Assembly: GCA_003427395.1 (NCBI GenBank)
Contig: BFEA01000352.1
Location: 118,851-175,553, forward strand
Origin: Chara braunii
Lineage: Eukaryota > Streptophyta > Charophyceae > Charales > Characeae
DNA length: 56,703 bases
Direction of reading: 5' to 3'
The position numbers and the translations under genes are program-made. Every line of letters begins with the position of its first letter. The first letter of the stretch is position 1. Under the pieces are notes generated by a model. The model saw only the letters and a list, made by a program, of their open reading frames with translations. It had not been told where the DNA came from and did no database searches. This document shows, one piece after another, positions 30,430-42,477 of this stretch.

Positions 30430-32356
30430 CGCTTGGCTATGGCGAATGGACGATCGAGGTGGAGGAAAGAGAATGTGCAAGGTGCTTGGCTGCGGCAGAT
30501 AGTTGACGAAAGTGGAGAAAGGACAGGGTGCAAGGTGCTTGGCTATGGTGGATGGGTGATGGGGTTGGAGGAGGAAGAAGGTGCAAGGTGCTTGGCTATG
30601 GTGGGTGGTTGATGGAGGTGGAGGATGATGAAGGTGCAAGGCGCTTGCTACGATGGACGGGTGATGGAGGTGGAGGAGAAAGAAGGTGAAGGTGCTTGGC
30701 TACGGTGAATGGGTGATGGAGGTGGAGGAGGAAGAAGGTGCTTGGCTATGGTGGATGGGTGATGGAGGTCGAGGAGGAAGAAGGTGCAAGGTGGTTGGCT
30801 ATGGTGGATGGGTGGAGGAGGTGGACGAGGAAGAAGCTGCAAGGTGCTTGGCTATGGTGGGCGGTTGATAGAGGGTGAGGAGAAAGAAGGTGCAAGGTGC
30901 TTTCCTATGGTGGATGGGTGATGGAGGTGGAGAAGGGTGCAGGTGCTTGGATATGGTGGATGGGTGATGTAGGTGGAGGAGGAAGGAGGTGCAAGGTGCT
31001 TGGCTATGGTGGATGGTTGATGGAGGTGAAAAAGGTCCAAGGTATGGTTAACGAGTGTTGGAGATGGTGGATGAGTGATGGAGGTGGAGGAGGAAGGTGC
31101 TAGGTGCTTGGCTATGGTGGATGGGTGATAGAGGTGGAGGAGGAAGATGGTGCAAGTCGCTTGGCTACGGTGGATGAGTGATGGAGGTGGAGGAGGAAGA
31201 AGGTGAAAAGTGCTTGGCTATGGCGGATGGGTGATAGAGGTGGAGGAGGAAGAACGTGCAAGGTGCTTGGATATGCTGGATGGGTGATAGAGTTGGAGGA
31301 GGAAGGAAGTGCAAGGTGCTTGGCTATGGTGGATGGAGGTGGAGGAGGAAGAAGGTGCAAGGTGCTTGGCTTTGGTGGATGAGTGTTGGAGGTTGAGGAA
31401 GAAAGTGCAAGGTGCTTGGCCATGGCGGATGGGTGATGGATGTGGAGGAGGAAGGAGGTGCAAGGTGCTTGGCTATGGTGGATGGTTGACGGAGGTGGAG
31501 AAGGAAGTAGGTGCAAGGTGGTTGGTTATGGTGGATGAGTGTTGGAGGTGAAGAAGAAGAAGGTGCAAGGTGCTTGGCTATGGTGGATGGGTGATGGAGG
31601 TGGAGGAGGAAGGTGCAAGGTGCTTGGCTATGGTGGATGGTTGACGGAGGTGGAGAAGGAAGTAGGTGCAAGGTGGTTGGTTATGGTGGATGAGTGTTGG
31701 AGGTGGAAGAAGAAGTAGGTGCAAGGTGCTTGGCTATGGTGGATGGGTGATGGAGGTGGACGAGGAAGGTGCAAGGTGCTTGGCTATGGTGGATGGGTGA
31801 TGGAGGTGTAGGAGGAAGACGGCGCAAGGCACTTGGCTACGGTCAATGGGTGATGGAGGTGGAGTAGGAAGAAGGTGTAAGGTGCTTGGCTATGGCGGAT
31901 GGGTGATGGAGGTGGAGGAGGAAGACGATGCAAGGCACTTGGCTACGATCGATGGGTGATGGAGGTGGAGGAGGAAGAAGGTGTAAGGTGCTTGGCTATG
32001 CCGGATGGGTGATGGGAGGTGGCGGAGGAAGAAGGTGCAAGGTGCTTGGATATGGTGGATGCGTGATGGAGGTGGAGGAGGGAGGAGGTGCAAGGTGCTT
32101 GGCTATGGTGAATGATTGATGGAGGTGGAGGAGGAGGAAGAAGGTGCAAGGTGCTTGGCTATCGTGGATGAGTGTTGCGAGGTGGGGGAAGAAGGTGCAA
32201 GGTGCTTGCCCATGGCGAATGGGTGATTGAGGTGGAGGAGGAAGAAGGTACAGGGTGCTTGGCTATGGTGGATGAGTGTTGGAGGTGGAGGAAGAGGGTG
32301 CAAGGTGCTTGACTATGGTGGATGGGTGATGGAGGTGGAGGAGGATGAAGGTGCAA
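30430..32356. repeat. Minisatellite array of about 1.9 kb, unit about 40-55 bp
   Basis: Dozens of copies of AAGGTGCTTGGCTATGGTGG, ATGGGTGATGGAGGTGGAGG and AGGAAGAAGGTGC follow each other with length changes in the GGAGGAAGAA part. Some sub-blocks repeat at higher order (for example the ATGAGTGTTGGAGG variant at about 31380, 31530 and 31690). The plus strand is strongly purine-rich. All long ORFs here arise from the repeat and are not genes. Confidence 0.95.
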
Positions 32357-33000
32357 GATGGTGACGACGTCCTCCTACTTCTATGCATTGCCCCCTATTC
32401 GTTGGCTTTGTTCAAAGCCCGGTTTTGCAGAAAAACCCTGGCTGGTGACGAACACAGCAAAACATAGATCTGCAGAAAACTCTGAAAACTCGGAAAAACT
32501 CAGGTTTGCAGAAAAACTAAGATTTGCAGCAATTCTGGATTTTGCAGATTTTTCTAGTCAAGGGGGAGAGGCGAAAAACTCAGATTTTCGTTTGCTGCCC
32601 TAAATGACGTCAGTTGAACCCTTAACTTTGCAGTCCCTCTGTATATCCCTAACAAATGCGTCTCCTAAATTCTAGTCTCATTCCGACACCATTTGCCCCT
32701 ACTTGCCTGTTTCGGACTTAGTCTGTAGGTCTAAGTGTAGAGTTCGGTAAAGTCCATTGTCCACTTTTATCAGGAAATGGACTCGGTTGGCGAAGAGACT
32801 TGACAGACTCCATATGTATATCATATACATGGGGCCTGTCAAGTTTCGGCCTCAACTGACCATGTTTGACATAGCGTGACTTGAGCACCCCTGCGTTGTG
32901 CCAAACAATCGTCGGGTGCCGGGTTGGAGCCTTGGTGGCCAGAATCTTGGCAGACCTTATATGCCATCTACTCTGTGTATCGCGGCACCTCCCTCAAAAG
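32357..33000. other. Non-coding stretch with a degenerate GCAGAAAAAC word
   Basis: From 32425 to 32600 the words GCAGAAAAACTC and GATTTTGCAG recur irregularly. The rest shows no gene or clear element. Confidence 0.5.
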
Positions 33001-33029
33001 CAGCAGCAGTAGCTAGACACCTACCATCT

Positions 33030-33640
33030 GATCCTCCAACGACAATTCCTACAGTAGACTAGAGTAGACTCATCATGCGTAATAACAAAGTTCCAATAGA
33101 ACACACATGGAAGAAAAGTACATCTAAACTAGAGAAAAACTCAGGTTTGAGTACACTAGACTAAAGTTGGTTCAATACACAAGCAGCAAAGTTCAAACAG
33201 AACACATGGTGGGGGCAAGGCACAAGTAGACTAGGAGAAGCACAAGTTCAGGCACACTTAGACTAGAGTAGGCTCAATCATGGAAATAGCGAAGTTCAAA
33301 TAGAACACATGATGGTGGCAAGGCGCAACTGCACTAGGAGAAAGCACAAGTTAGGGCACAATGAAGGNNNNNNNNNNNNNNNNNNNNNNNNNNNNNNNNN
33401 NNNNNNNNNNNNNNNNNNNNNNNNNNNNNNNNNNNNNNNNNNNNNNNNNNNNNNNNNNNNNNNNNNNNNNNNNNNNNNNNNNNNNNNCGAGACTAGAGTA
33501 GACTCAATCATGGAAATAGAGAAGTTCAAATAGAACACATGATGGTGGCAAGGCACAACTACACTAGGAGAAAGCACAAGTTTGGGCACACTTAGACTAG
33601 AGTAGACTCAACATAGAAATAGCAGGGCACAAATATAACA
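33030..33640. repeat. Tandem repeat array 1 (unit about 100-110 bp), contains the gap
   Basis: Units share GACTAGAGTAGACTCAATCA, AAATAGAACACATGATGGTGG and AGGAGAAAGCACAAGTT. Copies flank the run of N, which therefore falls inside the repeat and hides an unknown number of units. Confidence 0.85.
33368..33487. other. Assembly gap (120 N)
   Basis: A run of 120 N inside tandem array 1. Because both sides are the same repeat, the true size is not given by the N count. Confidence 1.
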
Positions 33641-35760
33641 CATGGGGAAGCAAGGCACGACTAGGCTAAGAGAGAGCACAAGTTTAAGCACACTAGCCGA
33701 GAGTGGAGTCAACATGGAAGTAGTGAAGTACAACCAAGTGCAAGAATGGAAGAAACCAAGCAGTAAACTAGACATGCACATAGGTAGAATAAGCACAATC
33801 GAATCAAGTGAGATACACCCGAGTAAAAGAATGAGTAAAAAGCATGAAGGAAACTCGACAAAACACATGCATATGACTAGTAGACGCACACTACTAGTCA
33901 TAAAGCGAGATACAACCAAGTAGAAAAATGAGTGAAGGAAACTAGACAAAACACATGTATAAGACTAGTAGTGGCACACTATGATGAAGCGAGATACAAC
34001 CAAGTAGAAGAGAGTGAAAGCATGAAGGAAACATGACAAAACACATACATATGACCAGTAGAATCACACTATGATGAAGTGAGATATACCCAAGTAGAAG
34101 AATGAGTGAAAGCATGAAGGAAACAAGACAAAATACATGCATATGACTAGTAGAAGCACACTATGATGAAGCGAGATGTACCCAAGTAGAAGAATGAGTG
34201 AAAGCATGAAGGAAACTAAACAAAACACATGCATATGACTAGTAGAAGCACAATATGATGAAGCGAGATATACCGAAGTAAAACAATGAGTGAAAGCATG
34301 AAGGAAATTAGACGAAATACATGCATATGACTAGTAGAAGCACACTATGATGAAGCGAGATATATCCAAGTAGAAGAATGAGTGAAAGCACGAAGGACAC
34401 TAAACAAAACACATGCATACGACTAGTAGAAGCACGATATGATGAAGCGAGATACAACCAAGTAGAAAAATGAATGAAAGCATGAAGGAAACTAGACAAA
34501 ACACTCCCACATGACTAGTAGGAACACACTATGATGAAGCGAGATACAACCAAGTAGAAGAATGAGTGAAAGCATGAAGGAAACTAGACAAAACACTCTC
34601 ACATGACTAGTAGAAGCACACTATTATAAAGAGAGATACCCCCCAAGTTGAAGAATGAGAGAAAGCATGGAGGGAACTAAGACAAAACAATCTCACATGA
34701 CTAGTAGAAGCACACAGGAGTGGAGCGAGATACAACCAAGTGCAAGAATGGAGAAAACCAAGTGGAAAACTAGACTAAACACACGCACGTGAGTAGAACA
34801 AGCACACCAGAATGAAGCGAAATACAACCAAGTGCAAGAATGGAAAACTAGACCACACACATTCACATGAGTAGGAGAACCACACTAAAATGAAGCGAGA
34901 TACAACCAACTGCAAGAATGTAGAAAACCAAGTGGAACACCAAACTAAACACATGTACATGAGTAGAACAAGCACATTAGAATGAAGCGAAATACAACCA
35001 AGTGCCAGAATGGAAAAAAACAAGTGGAAAACTAGACCACACACATGCACATGAGTAGAACAAGCACACTAGAATGAAGCGAGATACAACCAAGTGCAAA
35101 AATGGAGAAAATAAAGTGGAAAACTAGACTAAACACATGCACATGAGTAGAATATGCACACCAAAATGAAGCGAGATACAACTAAGTGCAAGAATGGAGA
35201 AAACCAAGTGGAAACTAGACCAAACACATGCACATGAGTAGAACAAGCATACTTGAATGAAGTGAGATGCAGTCAAGTGCAACAAATGGAGAAAACCAAG
35301 TGGAAAACTAGACTAAATCGATGCACATGAGTAGAATAGCACACTAGAATAAAGCGAGATACAACCAAGTACAAGAATGGAGAAAACCAAGTGGAAAACT
35401 AGACTAAATACATACACGAGTAGAACAAGCCATTAAAATGAAGCGAGATACAACCAAGTGCAAGATTGAGCGAAAGCATGAAGGAAACTTGAAAAAACAC
35501 TTGTGCAGGGCTAGTAGAAGCACACTAGAATGAAGCAAGATACAACCAAGTGCAAGAATGGAGGAAATCAAGTGGAAAACTAGGCAAAACACATGCACAT
35601 GAGTAGAGCAAGCACACTAGAATAAAGCGAGATATAGTGAAAGTATGAAGGAAACTAGACAAAACGCTTATGCATGATTAGTAGAAGCACTCTAGTATGA
35701 AGCGAGATACATCCAAGTAGCAGATTGAGAGCGAGTGGAAGCAAACTCTAGTGAGGAGGA
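33641..35760. repeat. Tandem satellite array 2, unit about 84-92 bp
   Basis: More than 20 copies share GACTAGTAGAAGCACACTA, TGAAGCGAGATACAACCAAG and GAAGGAAACTAGACAAAACA. Spacings of the GAAGCGAGATA word near 33.9-34.2 kb are 84, 90 and 92 nt. From about 34.7 kb a related subfamily (AAGTGCAAGAATGGAGAAAACC, GAGTAGAACAAGCACAC) takes over, then mixed units return near 35.45 kb. ORFs here are artefacts. Confidence 0.93.
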
Positions 35761-35807
35761 TACTAATTGTTTTACCCAAGTCCAGAATGTCAACTAAGAT
35801 CAAGGAC

Positions 35808-35885
35808 GAAGGAAGAAGAAGAAAAGGAAAAAGAAGAAGAAGACAAAGAAGAAGAAGAAGAAGAAGAAGAAGAAGATGATGATGG
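35808..35885. repeat. (GAA)n-rich tract
   Basis: GAA/GAAGAA runs broken by a few other triplets. The long Glu-rich and Ser-rich ORFs across it come from this composition. Confidence 0.9.
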
Positions 35886-36790
35886 AGGATACCACCTCCA
35901 TTCCCACTCACCTCTCTTTGCTACTTGGACAATTGGTGTTGACACACTTCTTTCTCCTTCCTTGGCTATGATCTTCTCCCTCCTCAAAGTTTTCACGTTC
36001 CACCTTCCCTTCAACTTGATGCAGCACTTGTTGTCCTCTCTATCCTTCTCACGTCATCCTCCTCCCTCATGCTCAACAAGCTCCCCCCTTCGCCTCTCTT
36101 TAGCTATGGTGACCTCCTCCTCTAAGGCTATGGAGTCCTCCCCTCTAAAGGGCTATAGGGACTCCCTCTAGCCTTTCCTCCTCTTCCACAGTCCGGGGGA
36201 TGCGGCAGAGCACCTCCCTAGGCCAGGGCCACTTCTCCTAGTCCTAGCTACTAGCCTAGAGTCCCTCTCCTAGCTCCAATCTGGCTGCGGTTCCCCTCCT
36301 CTCACTCCGGTTGAGCTTAGAGCTCACCTTGGTGCACTGGGGCAGCATCTACTTGCCTCATGTGGCCGCATATGCTCCGCCCACCCCTAGGCTTAAATAG
36401 GTTGGGCACAGTGCTCCACCCATCCCTAGGCATCTCCCATGTGCTCCAAGTGAGCCGAGGTGCCCCCAAGGCCTCCCATTATCAATGACCCTTTCTGAAA
36501 GCACCTCGGCCTCATTTTGGTCACGTACATGCAGTCCGAGTGGTTGGTACCAACTCGGACAGCCTTTGGGAGCCTCCTATGCTTTACTTTCATCTGTAGA
36601 TGTTGTCCACTAGATCCGGATGATCAATGGGCAGGCTGTCTTGAAAAGAAAAGGCATTTTGGGCCTCTCCTCAATTTTTCTCAAGTCCTACTCAAATCTG
36701 AGTGGGCCGAGGTACATCTTGTACCCGGTGCATCCCAGGCCACGCATTTGGCCAAGATCCATGGCCATATTTAATCTGAACTAGGCTCAA
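35886..36790. other. Unassigned stretch upstream of integrase
   Basis: Pyrimidine-rich CTCC sequence to about 36.3 kb, then mixed sequence. No reverse transcriptase or RNase H remnant was recognised directly upstream of the integrase, so that element is 5'-truncated. Confidence 0.45.
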
Positions 36791-37965
36791 GTGGCCACAT
36801 ATCTTGGCAAGTTCCACGACACTCCCGCCACCGGGCATTTTGGAGTCAAGTGTACGATTGGCCGACTTCGTGAGCGCTTTTGGTGGCCCGGTCTTCTCGA
36901 CAACGTCACACGCTATTGCGAGTCAAGCGAGGTTTGCCGACGTTGCAAACCCCGCGATCATCGTTCGTACGACGAGTTGTGACCATTACCGGTCCCCTTG
37001 CGCCGAAGCGAAGCAATTGCCATGAATATTACCGGGCCGTTCCCCAAGCACAAGACCGGTGTGGATGGGATTCTCACGGTGGTCGACCGACTCACCAAGT
37101 TTGCCATGTTTTTGCCTTGCCGAATCATGCCAAGGCATTGGAATTGGCCAAGGTTCTCTACGCCGGTTGGATTCAAACCAAGGGTTACCCCAAGGAAATC
37201 ATTTGCAACCGCGACACTCGGTTCATGTCCGATTTCTGTTTGGCGCTCATCAAACGATGGGGCTTATCTCTCAAGCCGAGTTCGGCTCGCCACCCCCAAA
37301 CTGACGGCCAAACGGAGAGGGCGCATCAGACCGCACAGGTTCTCCTTCGCACTCTCATCCGTCACGACCAAAAGGATTGGGTTGAGCGGCTGTCAGATGT
37401 CGAGTTGGCATACAACTCGTCCATTCATCCGGCTATCGGGATGTCGCCCTTTGAGTTCGAGCATGGCTCGCTGGTCACTTCTCCACTGGACACAATTATC
37501 CCACCGACGGCCGAGAGCGACGACCATCTTCTCTTCATTCGTCGGATGCAAGAGCTTTTTGTCAAGGCACGCGACCAGATGTCGAAGGCACTGCAACGTA
37601 TGAGCCAACAGGCCAACCGCCAGCGTCTTCCTTGTCCGTTCCGCGCCGACAACCTCGTATGGGTCTCCGCCGCGGAGTTCAGCCTCGACCAAGATATCTC
37701 TCGCAAGCTCCTTCCGAAATGGATGGGGCCCTGGCCCAATGTGGCACCTGCTGGGGATGCATCCGAAGGACCCTCCTTTGTCATTCAGGTGCCTGCCCAC
37801 TTGCCCGTCCACCCGGTCTTCCATTGTTCTAAGTTAGCGCTGTTCACTCCAGCGGAGCACGACGACTTTCCTGGACGACGATCGGAAGACCCACCCTCTA
37901 TGGACGGTTTTCAAGAGGTTGGCGACATCATCTCCCAGCGATGCTACGGCAACAGGCCGACATAG
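36791..37965 (+). pseudogene. Ty3/gypsy integrase, frameshifted and catalytically altered
   Basis: Three plus frames must be joined. The HHCC zinc segment (HDTPATGHFG, WWPGLLDNVT, CRRC) lies in 36791-36982; the first core segment (NITGPFPKHKTG, VDRLTKFAMF) at about 37022-37115; the rest (GYPKEIICNRDTRF, HPQTDGQTERAH, RKLLPKWMGPWP, HPVFHCSKL) runs to TAG 37963-37965. Asn replaces the first catalytic Asp (37025-37027) and also the second (37207-37209); the Glu in QTDGQTE is kept. Both changes can be G-to-A. The fragment therefore could not integrate DNA. Confidence 0.85.
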
Positions 37966-38170
37966 TACTTGGTACATTTCTCTTATTGTAGCCATAAGGC
38001 TGACCGTTGGTTGACCCGTGCAAAAGTTCAGGAAACAGCGCCCGATGCTCTCACACGTTACGAACGCAAGTTACAAGGCAAGCCGGTACCTTTGGCTCCA
38101 CATCGTACTAGCATCCAGGTTCCACCTTCGGATCGTCAGCTTGGCCCTCGACCCGGCTTGACTTCATAGG

Positions 38171-38180
38171 AAGGGGGGGA
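38171..38180 (+). promoter_or_regulatory. Polypurine tract
   Basis: AGGAAGGGGGGGA directly precedes TGTTACATGC, a typical polypurine tract and LTR start for gypsy elements. Confidence 0.75.
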
Positions 38181-39177
38181 TGTTACATGCTGAGCCTGCA
38201 CACGGGCCCCATTTCAGAGGCCCGACCGTTGCTGAGGGGCCCCCAGGCCGCGTTCCCATTGGACACACGCCCTGGAGGCCCACGGCGGCCCTCATTACAG
38301 GCAACATTCATTTACTTGTTCATTTGTTTGCTGTCCTATTTTTTCTGTTCAGACGTCTTTCGGACTTGCAGTCCCCAAGGCTACGACTTGGATTGGGTAC
38401 ACCAGGGGCAGGGCTGTTTGAGGCCAGGCGCTTTTTTGCGCCTTGCTGCATCAGCAGCACAGTCTGGACGCCCGGTAGGGGCCCAGACCATATTGGCAGT
38501 TTTTGGCCAGCATCAGAGGCACACCCAGCCAGGCCAAGCGCTACTTATAGCTGGGCTACGGCTGGGCACACACACAGTTCGAGTAGCTCACTTCTTGGGC
38601 GACGCACTGCTGGACCAGCACCACAAGCTATAACGCTGCACTGCGTTAGAGTAGAGGCGAGGGGCGGAGGCCATACCTGCATTGGCGAGCTTACCTGGGG
38701 CCATAGCTGGGGCTCCACGCCGATGCCCTGCACATGACGACGACGACGGCAGTCAGTACCAGGCCGCCCCCTGCAGGTGAGACAGCGAGGAGGACGACAT
38801 CTTCTTCTTCTTCTTCGTCCTCCATCTCCCCTCCCTCCTACCCTCTTCTTCTTCTTCTTCTTCTTCTTCTTCTTCTTCTTCTTCTTCAGAGAGAGATTAC
38901 TGGTAGAGGTTACATCGGGCATACGCCCAGGATCTGATTCGACATTTTGCGGCAGACATTGATTGGACACGCGGCAAGGGACTATTTTTGGACTTCGCTA
39001 TTGCGATCTTGGTCTTCTCCCTCACCTCCATCCTCGTCTCGCCTCCTCCCCCCTTCTCGCATCCATGGTATCTCCCCCATGTGTGTGCGCAAGGAGGGAC
39101 CTTTCGTCCGTGTACGTGGTCCGTCCTCCCTCTCTCACATGTGTGGTGTATGATGGGGTGTCGCATCAGTATCTGAC
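38181..39177 (+). repeat. 3' LTR of the 37-kb integrase element (right edge approximate)
   Basis: It starts TGTTACATGC after the polypurine tract. A TATA-like ACTTATAGC word lies near 38543 and a (TTC)n run at about 38846-38887. I place the end near a TCTGACA at 39177, but no second LTR in the window confirms this. Confidence 0.55.
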
Positions 39178-39549
39178 AGGTCAGGTCATATCTTTGAGTT
39201 TTCCGTTGCGCTACATTGTGCTATTTTCATATGAATCTGGATGTACATTGCTTGTTGAGGCTTGGCTGACACTGCATTGTCCATACGAGTCCTTTTCATC
39301 ACTTTGCGGATCCTTGGCTCCCATACATTGCTCGATTGGGCATGTTACAATCAAAGTGCAAGGAAAATGAGCAATAGAGTAATGACAGAATTCAGATTGC
39401 AAATGCAAGCAGAAATGCACTGAAATGCCACCGAAGGAGAATCAAAGCAGCGAGCTCAATTGTCAATGAAAGCATGTTCTCGCCATCACCACAAATGCCA
39501 TCGAAGTTCTTGTCTCTACCGGCGCTCAGCGCCCAGACTACTTCCTACA

Positions 39550-39927
39550 GCTACTATCCTACAACTACCAAATGGCGTGACGTAGCTTCAGTCTCGGCCA
39601 AAGTGTCTATGCCCAGGCCCATTCACACAGTGGCCTGGGACCGAATTGGTTAGGTGAGACCAACCACCCCGGCACAAACGTACGGTGTACCCTGCTTTCA
39701 CCACGTTGCTGGAAGAGCCTGGAAGGCTCACAAATATTTTGGATTCTCTCGAGCAAGGCGGACGTAACCAACTGGTGCGTGGCAACTGTCTGGCGCCCAA
39801 CAAGATTTACAAAAATTGACGAATTCAGGGCTCATTGAGATTCAGGGGCCCGCCTTCACTTAGGGCGGGCACACGTTTGCTGCCGAGGGCCTTATGCTGG
39901 TATGCCGAGGGGTAAGTCCTCGCACTC
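39550..39927 (-). repeat. LTR fragment, inverted relative to 26.33-26.70 kb
   Basis: On the minus strand it starts TGCGAGGACTTACC after a purine run (GTAAAGGAGGAGGGAG) and contains GTTGCCACGCACCAGTTGGTTAC and GTGAGCCTTCCAGGCTCTTC, matching the plus-strand copy near 26.3-26.7 kb. Confidence 0.65.
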
Positions 39928-40204
39928 CCTCCTCCTTTACTTCGATAGTCCCTGAGAAGTCATTATACAGCAGGCTGCTTCCCTTGGGGGTAAGGAAAAA
40001 GAGTGGGAGGGTTAATAACCATTGAGATTCAGGGGCCCGCCTTCACTTAGGGATGGCACACGTTTGCTGCCAGGGGCCGTATGCTGGTATGCCGAGGGGT
40101 AAATCCTCGCATTCCCTCCTCTACTTCGATAGTCCCCTGAGAGGTCCTTATACAGCAGGCTGCTTCACGTGGGGGTAAAGAGGAAGAGTGGGAGGGTTAA
40201 TAAC
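39834..40204. repeat. 185-bp tandem duplication spanning an LTR edge
   Basis: Segments 39834-40018 and 40019-40204 are near-identical (both start CATTGAGATTCAGGGGCCCG and end AGTGGGAGGGTTAATAAC). The duplicated block includes the LTR start and the purine tract of the element flank. Confidence 0.9.
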
Positions 40205-40507
40205 ATCTAAATGTTTGTGCGACAAGATAACAGTATGCATTCACATGCATGTATAATTTATCGTAAAATGTAAAATGTTTAAGAGCTACGTCCTTATATT
40301 CTACATAAAGAAATGGGAAAAAGCTGTGCAAAGTTGTTAGTATCTGGGGATGGGCAGTCTGTAGCCTAATCCGCAGATGTAGATCTGAGAGCATGACACT
40401 ATCTATGTATAGGGTATGGCACAATACCTTCCAATACAGTACATGTCTGAGGGCCTGTTGTGGCTTCACGCGCAACCAAGACTGTGTGTCATGGGTGCGT
40501 TGGGGGG

Positions 40508-40525
40508 AGGGGCGGAGGGGCGGAG
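40508..40525 (+). promoter_or_regulatory. Polypurine tract before inverted LTR fragment
   Basis: A purine-rich run (GGGGGGAGGGGCGGAGGGGC, then GGAG) leads directly into TGAAAGGCATTTCACG, the start of the LTR fragment. Confidence 0.6.
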
Positions 40526-40701
40526 TGAAAGGCATTTCACGATGCAGACCCCAAATTTGAATCTCAGGGTCAAGGCCCCAAGCCAAAAAAGAGGCCAGGT
40601 CAGCCAGATTCAGAAAGGTTACGCGGGGCACCCCAGAGGTCAAGTCTAACAGGTACCCGGGCAACAGTCACATCCNAGAGGCAAAAGTCACGTCTCACAG
40701 T

Positions 40702-40703
<2 letters not shown>
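40526..40703 (+). repeat. LTR fragment, inverted copy of 42.25-42.43 kb
   Basis: TGAAAGGCATTTCACGATGC through GTACCCGGGCAACAGTCACA is almost identical to the reverse complement of 42432 back to about 42255. The same short ORF therefore appears on opposite strands at the two sites. N at 40676 corresponds to T in the other copy. Confidence 0.85.

Positions 40704-40756
<53 letters not shown>
40704..40756. repeat. (GA)n microsatellite
   Basis: About 26 GA units, directly after the LTR fragment. Confidence 0.95.
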
Positions 40757-40759
<3 letters not shown>

Positions 40760-41600
40760 GAGGGGCGAAGAGCGGGGCACCAGACACACCTCGATTATGT
40801 TTGACATCTTCTGCTGGTCTCTTCTTTTTCTGCACTCCAAGCATATCGAAGCACAAGTCTAGCATGGACGTTGATACCTGTAGGAACAGTTGTCAGAACT
40901 GAAAGACATTACTCCAAAGAGGACACATTACATTCCCTGATAATGCTGATAAGCTTTCATGGCTGCAGATACCAGACTGCTATTCTGAGCCTTTGGTTGA
41001 GTGCCATGATTTTCACGTCAAAGTCGTCAACCGATATCTGTGAGACCGTGTCATCCAAGTCAAAGTTTGTCGGTTAACCGACATTGGTGGGAAAAGGCTA
41101 GTGCTAACTGTTATCGATGCCCAATAATGATACCAGATTAAGTGCACAATGGACAACATCACAACATACCAGAGCACAGCAAAATAACCATGTACATTTG
41201 AGGCGCAAAACCAGCAAGGCATCCTCACTAGGCCAACATTTTGCAACAAAGCAGAAATGTAACCTGGCAGGCACTCCGTCATGATATGGTTTCTTCACAG
41301 CCTCATCCAAGACCAGTTATTTTCCCGAAGTTTGAAGTTCAGGGTGCCAGCATCAGTTTGTGAAAGGGAATGGTGAATGCCTGGATAATCGGTCAGCACA
41401 TGCATGAGTGATCAACAGAGGAATAAATGGCGGGTTGCAAGATGGAGGAAGGAACAGAGATACAGGAGATGTGCATTGAGCCACACTGCTCGTCACCTTG
41501 AACACACACACACCATGAGAGATCACACGAAATCCACACTGGAGACCAGAGATGCGGAGTCCAGATTAGCGCAGCTTAGAACTTCCGACGAATTATCATA
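40757..41600. other. Non-coding stretch, no gene seen
   Basis: No coding or repeat feature was recognised. Pairing of this stretch with other parts of the window was not found. Confidence 0.4.
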
Positions 41601-42432
41601 TTAAACAGTTTCTGAGTCCCAGTCACCAAACGCCCAACAGCGCAGAGTTCAGCAAACCAAATCCAGCATCCTCATCTAGGTAGGTGACCTCCTCTCTCCC
41701 TCTTTCACTTCTCTCTCTCTTCTTCATGCATGCGCTCACTCTCTCTATCGCTCTACTTGAAGATCTTGACTCTGGATACATCCGCTACTACTCAGCTCTA
41801 CCTCCTACTACTAGCTGTGCGGCTATGGTCGCCTTCCTTCCTCAGCACAGCGCTGCCCAGCCAGGGCTCCAGCGCTAGCTACTCGCAGATAGCTCACAAG
41901 CGCCTCAGCAGCACTTCCACACTTCTTGCGAATGAGCAATCTCGGAAATGTGGCTGGCCAGTCCTTATATTGACTTGGACTGAGCCTTGACTCGTCCCAG
42001 CCTCTGCTTCTCTTGGCTTGACTTGGACCCGGAACCGGTTGCCCGCGGCCTGTTTGCTTCAGAATGTTGAGGCCCAGTACCTTCCTGGGTTTTCCTTTGC
42101 GTGCTGCTGCTTTGGGTCTGTGGGACGTGACCTTCGCGTCTTGGTCGTGACCCTTGCCTGTGGAATATGATTTTTGACTGCGAGACGTGACTCTTGCCTG
42201 TGGGACACGACCTTCGACTGCAAGACGTGACCCTCGCTTGTGGGTTATGACCTTTGACTGTGAGACGTGACTTTTGCCTCTAGGATGTGACTGTTGCCCG
42301 GGTACCTGTTAGACTTGACCTCTGGGGTGCCCCGCGTAACCTTTCTGAATCTGGCTGACCTGGCCTCTTTTTTGGCTTGGGGCCTTGACCCTGAGATTCA
42401 AATTTGGGGTCTGCATCGTGAAATGCCTTTCA
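41600..42432 (-). repeat. 3' LTR of a minus-strand gypsy element
   Basis: The minus-strand start is TGAAAGGCATTTCACG at 42432, preceded by the tail of an integrase. The region has a TATA-like word (GGCCAGTCCTTATATTG, about 41958) and a run of degenerate 20-40-nt repeats of the GTGGGACGTGACCTTCGAC type (42.1-42.3 kb). The far edge is uncertain. Confidence 0.6.
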
Positions 42433-42477
42433 CTCTCGCCGGCCTGATTTCGAGGTCGTCCGAGAAAGTTACAATCT

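Noticed and set aside
30424-32356. Many ORFs of 60-130 codons in the minisatellite, including repeated PPPPS/HHPS peptides
   Set aside because: They arise from the tandem unit in several frames on both strands, with no conserved frame.
33296-35598. ORFs in the satellite array
   Set aside because: Unit lengths are mostly not multiples of three, and frames change between units.
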